Assembly (NCBI GenBank): GCA_006535965.1
Contig: QEAR01000007.1
Location: forward strand, 249,674 to 313,673
Direction of reading: 5' to 3'
Length of the DNA: 64,000 bases
From: Spizellomyces sp. 'palustris'
Taxonomy: Eukaryota; Chytridiomycota; Chytridiomycetes; Spizellomycetales; Spizellomycetaceae
In this document: piece by piece, positions 55,008-64,000 of the stretch
Position numbering within the stretch: the first letter of the stretch is position 1
Layout of the letters: each line of letters opens with the position of its first letter
Program-made: the position numbers and the translations under genes
The notes under the pieces: generated by a model
Told to the model about the DNA's origin: nothing
What the model saw: the letters and a program-made list of their open reading frames with translations, nothing else
The model's database searches: none

Positions 55008-57252
55008 ATGTCGCAATTGCCCCAACCTGAACCCGTCACCTTTTTCAGCAGTCCGGAGGGTTACTTTACATTATGCAATGAGCTCCGCCTAGATCTACAG
55101 CCTAATGCCTCCATCGGTACACATGTATGCACTGTAACAACCAAGACTACGAGTGCAACGACGGGCCCCACGGATCCGTTGGACAGCACTCAACAACCTG
55201 CCCGGTTTGTGGAAGTTCCTATAAGCGGGGATGGTACGCCGCGCCGAAATTGCAGCTAAAAGAGTTATCAATAACTTATTTCTTGCACGCTTTTAGATAA
55301 AGGTAGCTTTTCATTTATCAATAAAGACAAGGGGAAGGTCAAAAAAGCAAAATCATCGGTGACAAAACCCGCGAGCTTTGTTTCCAAAGTCGTCGCCAAT
55401 GAACAGGTAGACTTCCCACTTTGTCGAATAACTTGGAAAGCTTGCATTGTAATTGATCGAGTCACCCTGCAGCTGGCGAAGATCCTTTCATATCGGCCGA
55501 CGGAATCATCGTATATGCTATTCAATGTCGGAAAGAGTTTGATTTGGGCAGACTATCCCTGCAAACAAAAGGTAGTGCTTGCATTGTAGCTGTATATGGT
55601 CTTTCGTGGCACTCATCTGTCCTCGTTAGGAACCTTTGTCTTACATCCATTTTCGAGATGCACACGTTACTTGTTTTGACATTAATATGCTGACGCGCGA
55701 TAACATCGACACTGTCATTGGTGTGTACTTTCTGCATTCTATACGTTCTTCAGAATGCTCAATGTTTGAGAATAGGATTTAGCACGGGCGACATTTTGTG
55801 GTATTCTCCAATATCTGGGAAATTTGCAAGATTAAACAAACAGGTAGGCAAAGACTTGGTACGGAAAAACTTTTTACCTGCTCTGAATCGACGCATATCA
55901 GGGAGTCATCAATAAATCGGCTGTGACCTGCATAAAATGGATGCCTGTAGGTGTACATCCTTAACTTCACCGCTGCTTTCGACTGCTCACGCCACTGAAG
56001 CCCCGTGGCACAAGAGACGACGAGAATTTCTTTATAGCCGGTTTTGAAGACGGCAGGTATAAATGAACATTGTTTGGATATGAGATCAACAACGCAGTAT
56101 CTCACCCACTTGAAGAGTGATAATATTCGACCGAGAGAAGGATGACCCTAGTAGCAGTACAGTGGGACCAACTGCAACGGACGATGACTCGTAAGTGTCA
56201 CTCTATTTGATGATCCAAAGAACGACCGACTGAAATTCAATACGTAGACTATTCACTGTAAATAAGCCCCCAAAGGCACCCAAGACGAACCCGTGTTCAT
56301 GGTGGCAAATGGGAAAGAAGGCCATAACTGGTATGTCAGTTTAGTGGGTTCTTGACAGTCAATCAGTGGCTAATCCGTGAGTCGACAGCCATAGCATTCT
56401 CGCCAGACATTCAACATGCGGCAGTCACTTCCATGGACGGATGCTTACGGATAGTGGATCATCGCCATGAAAAGCTTCTTGACACATACAAAAGCTACTT
56501 TGGGGGCTTCACATGCGTTGCCTTCTCTCCAGATGGAAAATATGTTCTCACCGGAGGGCAAGATGATTTGGTCACCATCTGGCAATTTCGCAAGGGAATT
56601 GTAGCACGATGCCATGGGCACTCCTCATGGGTGCGTATAGCTCTGTACATGCTGCCTGTCACTCTTTTCTCAGTCTCATATTTTGCAGGTAACAAGCGTT
56701 GCATTCGACCCACATCTGTGCACTGAAAGAAGTTATAGATTTGCTAGCGTCGGAGGTGTGTATATGCATCTACTTGGAATGCAGCTGCTTTGAAACTGAG
56801 AAGACGTTTTACACCTACCAGACGACACACGGATATGCTTGTGGGATTTTGCCCTCCCAACATTACATCGACCAAAGATGGTGAGTGGTCTTGGAGACGT
56901 TGAGGCGGTCATTCATGACCAGGTTGTCATTATTTTGTGGCTTTGTTTTGATAGTCTACCTCGACCATGAGACGATCACGGCAAGATCTGCAAGAACGAC
57001 GCCCTGATCGACTTGATTCTGTACACCCTGTACTATCCCGCAGCGAAGTTGTATCCATGCCTCCATTTATGGTACGTGGTGAATCCTTGACATAGAATGA
57101 TCTGAACGTAGCCTACAGCTCACTTTCATGGCTAGTCCAAGAGCATCCACAATGATCCCTTGAACTCTGTCACGTTTCGCGATGATTCTGTTGTTACAAC
57201 AGACAAACAAGGCACGATTAAAATCTGGCTACGTCCGCATCCTGTACAATAA
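55008..57252 (+). CDS. WD-repeat protein of the CreC/WDR20 family
   Basis: Fourteen exons traced from [20 protein letters not shown] (55008) to a stop at 57252 sum to 1,485 nt, 494 residues. Family blocks appear in order: [124 protein letters not shown], then WD repeats [59 protein letters not shown], and a last [13 protein letters not shown]. CreC in Aspergillus stabilises the CreB deubiquitinase for carbon catabolite repression; WDR20 activates USP12/USP46 in animals. The same scaffold role is inferred. One intron (55407-55472) is 66 nt and stop-free. Fungal CreC proteins are often longer; this one is compact. Confidence 0.92.
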
Positions 57253-57676
57253 TTATTTCAAATACTGTAATTAGTTTCCTTGGCTTTTGAGGCCTTTTAA
57301 GCCTTCCTGAACACAATCTCAAAGCTGGGTCCAAAATTTCAAGACTGGATCAGATGAGTATCACGGGATCTGCTGGAGAGTCTGACGTGGTTACTTGCAC
57401 TCGCATCCTTTACGTTGGGCAGAAACCCAGACACGCCTGCAGCCCACACATCACATCCAAGTGCAGCTTTTACATTGCGCTGACTCCTAACGCTCTGTCC
57501 GACACGTACCTTGCCTCAATTTCCAACGTTTCAACTCTGAACGCCACGTAAGTTATGCATAGCGTAAACGTGCCGTTGCTGCCCATCGTGGATCTCCGTG
57601 TCATGGTATTAACCGACGGCCCGTCCGCAACCGCTCCTGTAATGTATTCACTCAGCCTATACCCATAAACGCAAGC
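57253..57676. other. Intergenic stretch
   Basis: 424 bp between the CreC-like gene and RPN3, both on the plus strand, presumably the RPN3 promoter. A short frame at 57354-57551 has no family signal and is not called. Confidence 0.5.
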
Positions 57677-60037
57677 ATGGTGGAAACGCGTTCGTCTAAA
57701 GCAAAGAAAGAGTCTGCAGAGTCGGGTAAAAAGCCTCAGGACACGGACAAGGAGACTCCTGTGCCCATGGATGTGGATAAGACCGAAGAGGAGAAGAAGG
57801 CAGATAATGTCGTGGCGGTTCTTGCTGGTGAGTGTTTTTTAAGCTGGTTCAACGTGGAGATGCCATTGCTGTACCCCCGAGCTGTACCTCCACTTGAGAT
57901 GGCCGCCTTGTCTTGGTCATAGTGTATTGATCATTTCTACTATGTGCCTTAGACATAAAACAGAACATCAATTTGCTGGAGCGCGCTGTAGCCGCGCTCG
58001 AAGCGCGCTTTACTACCCGCGCTCTCCGTACAACCGCCTCGATCCGCAAAAGGCTGACTCCAGAGATCTTGACGCAAGCGATCAATATTTACTTTCCCAA
58101 AGATCACGCGGCAAAAGATGCTCTCCTCAAACGCGTCGGCAAGGTATGGTTATCCGGTGAATAATCCTTATGATACCTATGTTTTAAGGCTTTGAACAAG
58201 GCGTCCGACGAGATGGATGTGGATCACGGGGAGCCAAAGAGCGATGCAAAAGATGGCAGAGGATTTCTTCCTGAACATGAAGTTTACCTCAGCTATCTAG
58301 TCCTTCTTTATCTCCACGATCAGAAAGATTACCAACAGGTTGGTGTCGTTTCCATGCCCTACGTGCCATCATGATTGGTGTTGAGCATTGCATATATTCA
58401 TTTAGGGCATGCAACTAGTGATAGAATTGGTGGATAAAGTCCAGGCCCTCAACCGTCGCACCTTGGATCAATTAGCCGGACGCTTATATTTCTACTTTGC
58501 TCGTTTTTATGAGCTCGCTGACAAGCTTGCCGAAGCAAGGCCGTGAGTGTATAGACTTCAACGTTCCTGCGTGGCCAGCTGACTAAACATTATTTTAGTG
58601 TGCTTCTTGCGGCACAGCGAACTGCGACTCTTCGCCATGACGATGATACACAGGTAATGTCCGCTCCCTAATTTCCTCTCAAGACTTTATTCACCAAGAC
58701 TTATTTTCTTGCATTGCTCAGGCTACAATATTGAACCTCCTGCTTCGCAACTACCTAATGTTCAACCTCTATGATCAAGCGGATAAGCTTGTATCAAAGG
58801 CCACATTCCCTGAAAATGCATCCAACAACCAGATGGCGCGACATATGTATTATTTGGGTTAGTATGGCATTGACTGTGATTAATTGCTGAGACTTTCTTT
58901 GACCAATCTGATAATTATACCGGAACAGGACGTATCAAAGCGATCCAGCTGGACTACACAGCTTCCCACAGACATCTGTTACAAGCCGTTCGAAAAGCGC
59001 CACAAAGTGTCGCCAGTGCGGGCTTCCAGCAGGCGGTAATGCTCCTTCCAATTTTAGTACTATGATTGCGGCTGACGATGTCATTCCTTTCCAGGTGAAT
59101 AAGCTGGCTATCATTGTGCAGCTACTTATGGGAGAAATTCCCGACCGGGCAATATTCAGGCAGCCAATGCTGAGGAAGTCACTCGTACCATATTTGCAAA
59201 TTACCCAAGGTAAGGGCATTTCTTCTACGGTTCTCAGTGTGCAACGCTCAAACATTCGCGCTTTCGACAGCTGTGCGAATTGGAGATTTGGCAAAGTTCC
59301 AAGAGACTCTAGCGCAGCACGGTGCCACCTTCAGGGCGGACAAAACCTTCACTTTGATTCTACGGTACGTCTGATACTGGGTTGCATTTTTTTGTGATTG
59401 CGTCTAATTTGCAACATATACGCTTCTGCAGTCTCCGTCATAACGTCATCAAAACTGGTGTTCGCATGATTAGCCTGTCGTACTCTCGTATCTCCTTGCG
59501 AGACATATGCCTCAAGTTGCAGTTGGACAGCGAGGAAGATGCTGAGTACATTGTTGCAAAGGTACATGCTTTCCAGCAGATGTTGGCATGAACGATCCAC
59601 TAATGCATGCAGTGTAGGCTATTCGAGATGGTGTCATAGATGCCACGATTGATCACGAAAAGGGCTTCATGAAGTCAAAGGTATTTACTGTTTCATTTGG
59701 TCTTTGCGGTGTGAAACGCGCTAAGTCCTCACGCGTTCCTTTAGGAAAACGTTGATATCTATTCCACCAATGAACCTCAAAACGCGTTCCACCAACGTAT
59801 TAGTTTCTGTCTGAACCTCCATAACGAGAGCGTGAAGGTAATTCTTGTTAACAGCGTTCGAGTGCTTGATATTTCTTACTTATGAATTTGTGTCCATAGG
59901 CCCTCCGCTTCCCACTAGACATCCACAGGAAGGAGCTTGCCAATGCGACAGCCCTTCGTGAAGAAGAGCGGAAATTGGCCAAGGAGATTGTGGATGGGGA
60001 GATTGGGGATGACGAGGATATGGGGGAAGACTGGTGA
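57677..60037 (+). CDS. RPN3: 26S proteasome regulatory subunit Rpn3 (PSMD3)
   Basis: Thirteen exons sum to 1,560 nt, 519 residues, normal for Rpn3. A charged leader ([32 protein letters not shown]) precedes the helical repeat region: [100 protein letters not shown]. The PCI domain follows ([20 protein letters not shown] with the conserved LSYSRISL), then [40 protein letters not shown] and an acidic end [10 protein letters not shown]. Rpn3 is a lid subunit of the 19S particle and supports assembly with Rpn7 and Rpn11. All family blocks are intact; the N-terminus is the first ATG in frame. Confidence 0.97.
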
Positions 60038-60274
60038 TTTGAAGATGTACCGTGTTATCAGACTTTCTGTGTGCTGTGTGAGGAATATGACCATGATGCC
60101 CTCGGAGCTCATTAGTCGATCTAAAGTGCTACCTGCTGTTTCGTTAATGTTTCATGGACGCGATGCGCGTTATCCAGTAGTATTTTCGCGAGTACTGCTC
60201 GAGGGCATCTGCAAGTTTTGTATAGAAGCAGTCCATTGTCTGCTACAATTTTCGACAACCAGCTCTGTTGGCAA

Positions 60275-62067
60275 ATGAGTGCAGTGCAAGACGCGTCGTT
60301 GGAAGATGACGTGGTTGATGACGCATCAGCTCGCCATCTGGCCGAGCTTCAAACTACAAGTCAGTATCATTTAGAAATGTCACTCAAATCTGCAGCAGAC
60401 CTTGCAGCTATAGGCCGCCGGCGACTAGGGAAGGGAGTTTCCAGAATAACTGAATTGGTATGGGAGCGAGGTCAAGGTTCCTGGCTCTACAGTGCAGACG
60501 GACAAAAGTTTCTTGACTTTACATGCGGAATTGGGGTAACGAACTTGGGTATGAAATTGCGTCGTCTTGTGCGTCGTTCTCTGTGCATTTTTGATAAGAT
60601 GATTGCTGTTTGTATATCAGGTCATTGTCATCCAGCAGTGACGAAAGCGGCTCAAAAGCAATGTGGGCAACTCGTTCACGCGCAATGCAACCTGGGTTAC
60701 CACCATCCACAAATTACATTAATGGAGAAGCTTCTACCTGTTATGCCGCATAAGTCTTTGGACACGTTTGTCTTTGTAAACTCTGGTTCAGAAGCGGTTG
60801 AGGCGTCCATCAAGCTTGCTAGGCATGCAACGAAAAAGCAAAACATCATAGTTATGCAGGTATGATTTTCGCACGCGCGATATGAATCATAATGTCAGTC
60901 GTAAATGTGTATCGATGTGGCCTTAGGGGGCATTTCATGGAAGAACTGTTGCGACAATGGCCATGTCCCGGAGCAAGACGATCTATTCGGCTGGATTTGG
61001 TCCGTTAATGGTAAGACTGGCAGAATAGTTCGATTAAAGGCGCCTATCGGTGACTGTTATGTGATTGCAGCCAGGAGTATTCGCCGTCCCGTTTCCATAC
61101 CATTACCATCATCGCAAGATGTCGTTGGAAGAGTGCTGCGACGACGCTATTCAACAGTTAAAGATTCTAGTGAGACAACAATCAGCACCTGGAGATACCG
61201 CGGCTTTGATCATTGAACCTGTTCTTGGTGAAGGAGGCTATGTGCCTGTGCCTAAAGGTAACACCCGCGCTCTTATTCTCTTCTCTACGTCGAAATATGC
61301 TATACATCTCAATAATCTCCAACAATAGCTTATTTTCAGCAACTCCAGGACATATGCGAAGAGAATAAGATTCTGCTTATAGCTGACGAGGTTCAATCGG
61401 GATTTGGTAGAACTGGGAAATACTTTGCAGTTGAACATTCTGGTGTGCGTCCCGACATCATGGTGATGGCAAAGGGGATTGCAAATGGATATCCTTTGAG
61501 CGCCATTGTTAGTCGAAAGGACTTGATGGATACCCAAACTCCAGGGAGTATGGTAAGCATGAGTGGGGTTAACGATTGATTTTCCAATAAATTAATTATA
61601 GCCATCTCGTAGGGAGGCACATACTCTGGAAATGCGGTCGCATGTGCGGCAGGTGTTGCATGCGCAGATGTGATGAAAGAGGAGCGAATATTAGACAATG
61701 TCAATGCCAGGTGAGCTGTACTCGCGGCTTTATTCTAGGCTGACCTCTAACGAATATTACACATTTCAGAGGCGCTCAGCTCACTGCCGGCCTAGAAGAG
61801 CTACGACAGCACCCAAAGCTTGCACCATTGATTGGGGATATTAGAGGATTAGGTCTAATGATTGCCCTCGAGTTCTCCAAAGCCGCCCCTGCAAATTTTG
61901 CCAGTCAAGTACAGCAAGCGTGCATACACAACGGTATGATCATCCTCACCACCTCGGTCTTCGAGACGTTGAGATTTATTCCTCCGTTGAATATATCGGA
62001 GAATGAAATGAAACTAGGATTGGAGATATTCAAGAAAAGCTTTATGGAAGCTGTAGGGAAACTGTGA
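60275..62067 (+). CDS. Class III PLP-dependent aminotransferase (GABA/ornithine type)
   Basis: Seven exons (60275-60548, 60621-60859, 60927-61010, 61071-61257, 61329-61552, 61613-61710, 61770-62067) give 467 residues. Fold-type I class III motifs in order: [36 protein letters not shown] (cofactor phosphate site), [33 protein letters not shown], then the Asp and PLP-Lys region [17 protein letters not shown] and [14 protein letters not shown], and finally [16 protein letters not shown]. The sequence [19 protein letters not shown] is typical of the bacterial-like GABA/putrescine/alanine-type branch rather than eukaryotic OAT. The amino donor cannot be fixed from sequence. The start [12 protein letters not shown] has no evident mitochondrial signal. 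It lies 237 bp after RPN3 on the same strand. Confidence 0.9.
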
Positions 62068-62148
62068 AATACTGGATGTTGATATATGCTTGGGGTTCGA
62101 GCTGCTGTATGTAGCATTGTATCAGAACGTGTGCTTAGTTAGCCATTA

Positions 62149-62156
62149 TCACGTGA
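62149..62156. promoter_or_regulatory. TCACGTGA E-box upstream of eIF2A
   Basis: An 8-bp TCACGTGA palindrome, itself within ATCACGTGAT, about 180 bp before the eIF2A ATG. It matches the Cbf1/USF-type bHLH consensus. The role is inferred. Confidence 0.35.
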
Positions 62157-62332
62157 TACATCGCTCTGTTCAAAAGTCGCAGACACTGCTGGATGGACTC
62201 TTGCTGCCGAATAATTAGCCCATAAGCCCGCCCTCAACCGGATCGTTAACGTCAAGTCCCAGTTCCACGTCGTCCCAACTTTGCGCAACAGGACGTTTTA
62301 CAAATCCGTTGAAGCATCTGATTTTCGTAGCC

Positions 62333-64000
62333 ATGACCAATTCACCGCCAATTCCGCAGTTTGCATGTAAGTGACATATTTAGCCAGGCAAAGTTTGCTG
62401 CAACAACAGTAACTTGACGGTTTCTGTGGCGCTTCCAGACCGAAGCAACAACGGAATTGTTATTGCAAATGGTCCTCCGGAGAACAAGACAGTTGAAGGG
62501 TTCACAAGGTGAGTGGGCAAGTGAAACACGTTTACCATGGGGCCATGCCTTTGATGCGCCGCAACCGTTTAGCACGGAAGATATTCGAGTGTTTGAGTAC
62601 AGCCCCGAAGGAAGATACCTTGCGTGGGTACTACAGGACCGGTACGTTTGCTTTCACCTAGACGGTGGTGATCGAAGAATCTCACAGTTTCGCGGTGCAG
62701 AGTACAGATCTATAACGCGTCCACTCACGAAAAAGTTCAAGAGATTCCACAAAAAAATGTCATCGAAGTGGAGTTCTCTCCTCGTGGTACCTTCCTTTCG
62801 ACATGGGAGCGCTTCGTGAAAGGACCCGATTCTGACTCCAACCCGCACAAGAACCTTATCATTTGGGACGTTGCAACAGGAGAGCAGCAGATTGCATTCA
62901 CGCAAAAAAATCAAACGGGTTGGAACGTGGACTGGACTGAGGAGGAAACATACTGCGCACGACTTGTTACGAATGAAGTACAGTTCTTCAATCCAAAGGA
63001 CTTTGCAAAGGGTGTGAGCACTCGATTGCGGGTCGAGGGCGTGGCGGACTTCTCGTTATCTCCGGGGAAGCGTGTTACGGTCGCTGCGTTCGTTCCGGAA
63101 AAGAAGGGGCAGCCAGCGGCTGTTCGACTATACGACGTGACGAACTTGAACACGCCATTAACGCAAAAGTCGTTCTATCGTGCGGATAGCGTTCAATTCC
63201 ACTGGAACTCGCTTGGCACAAACGTCTTGATATTTACTCATACTGATGTCGATAAGACAGGCCAGTCGTACTACGGAGAGACCAATCTCTACTATTTATC
63301 TATTACGGGCAATTTTGATTGTCGAGTAGAACTAGGTAGGCGTACTATGGTATTGGACCTAAGGCTTCTGGAATTTAACGCTCTCGATGGAAACAGACAA
63401 ACCTGGGCCCATCCATGACGTCGCTTGGAGCCCGAACTCAAAAGAGTTTGTCGTGGTTTACGGTTCGATGCCCGCGAAGGCCACCCTGTTTGATCATCGT
63501 GCAAGCCCTATCTATGAGTTTGGAGCAGCAGCCCGCAATGCTGTGCGCTTCAATGCTCATGGACGACTTTTGTTCATCGGCGGATTTGGGAATCTTGCTG
63601 GTGATGTGGACGTTTGGGACCGCAAGTCTTTAAAAAAGCTCGCGACCATCCACGCTCCGAACTCATCAAGCTGCGACTGGTGTCCCAATGGCAAACATAT
63701 AATGACTTCCACGCTATACAGGCGCCTGAAGGTTGATAACGGCATCAAGGTCTGGCATTACACTGGGGCTCTCGTGCATGCAATCGAGGTGAAAGAGATG
63801 TATCAGGTACGCCAGCATATAGCAACAACGGATGATGCTATCCATGCTCATAAATATGTATATAATATAGGCCAAATGGCGCTCCAGCCGCCCAGAAAAC
63901 TGGCCAGATATTCGGTCTTTGTCTCCTCCGCCTCAATCGAATCTTGACGCTCCTACGCCTGCGAAACCTGTTGGAGTGTACCGACCACCTGGAGCTCGAG
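62333..64000 (+). CDS. EIF2A: Eukaryotic translation initiation factor 2A (partial, 3' end outside window)
   Basis: Six exons are visible (62333-62366, 62439-62508, 62573-62641, 62701-63335, 63397-63806, 63871 to beyond 64000), about 449 residues so far. Motifs follow eIF2A: YRSNNGIVIANGPPENKTVE, IRVFEYSPEGRYLAW, VIEVEFSPRGTFLSTWERF, NLIIWDVATGEQ, NEVQFFNPKDF, ADFSLSPG, the TDVDKTGQSYYGETNLYYL block, GPIHDVAWSPNSKEFVVVYG, SMPAKATLFDHRASPIYEFG, FIGGFGNLAGDVDVWDRKSL and KVWHYTGALVH. The last bases encode KPVGVYRPPGAR, the linker typical of the C-terminal third. eIF2A is a WD-propeller protein that can deliver initiator tRNA to the 40S subunit under stress or on special mRNAs. The remaining C-terminus lies downstream. 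Confidence 0.95.

Noticed and set aside
1-64000. Transposons, LTR elements, Polinton-like or other virus-derived elements
   Set aside because: No reverse transcriptase, integrase, transposase, capsid or DNA polymerase B motifs and no long terminal repeats were seen in either strand.

Overview
The window is eukaryotic nuclear DNA, almost certainly from a zoosporic (chytrid-type) fungus. The evidence is short GT-AG introns (about 55-100 nt), clear fungal families (a fungal-type adenylyl cyclase with RA, LRR and PP2C-like domains, a WOPR regulator, a Zn2Cys6-PAS regulator, a CreC/WDR20 protein, an SPX-ankyrin-GDPD protein), and two genes for a motile axoneme (SPEF1 and DNAJB13) that Dikarya lack. 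I assign no genus. No virus-like element, LINE, SINE with ends, insertion sequence, rRNA, convincing tRNA or CRISPR was recognised. There is one assembly gap (133 N).

The left half (1-33.4 kb) is loosely packed and rich in regulatory, membrane and low-complexity proteins. In order: a WOPR/Gti1-Pac2 regulator; a secreted Thr/Pro-rich repeat protein interrupted by the gap; a large disordered coiled-coil protein; a GNAT acetyltransferase divergent from a probably myristoylated RING-H2 ligase; an Ert1/Rds2/AcuK-like Zn2Cys6-PAS factor; a seven-helix membrane protein; an SFSWAP-type splicing factor; a type I membrane protein; and a 10-exon adenylyl cyclase of about 2,509 residues.

The right half (34.2-64 kb) is compact, intron-dense and mostly housekeeping, often in head-to-head or tail-to-tail pairs: SPEF1 > < PUS1, PUS1 < > beta-COP, beta-COP > < POP7, POP7 < > APH-1, APH-1 > < DNAJB13. 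Then come the SPX-ANK-GDPD protein, an unknown acidic protein, a 2.1-kb gene-poor stretch with a minisatellite, a CreC/WDR20-like WD protein, proteasome subunit Rpn3, a class III aminotransferase and the 5' part of eIF2A, which runs off the window. I traced exons by hand; for nearly all multi-exon genes the splice phases close exactly and restore the known family motifs.

Several genes touch nutrient sensing and cell signalling: cAMP synthesis (adenylyl cyclase), gluconeogenic control (Ert1/AcuK-like), phosphate sensing (SPX protein), carbon repression or deubiquitinase scaffolding (CreC-like), a possible receptor (seven-helix protein) and intramembrane proteolysis (APH-1). Their co-location is probably just gene order, not an operon-like unit. 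I found no clearly undescribed multi-gene system. The best leads are the APH-1 gene in a fungus, the orphan seven-helix protein, the catalytically eroded GDPD domain, the HPD-less J-domain of DNAJB13 and the composite minisatellite.
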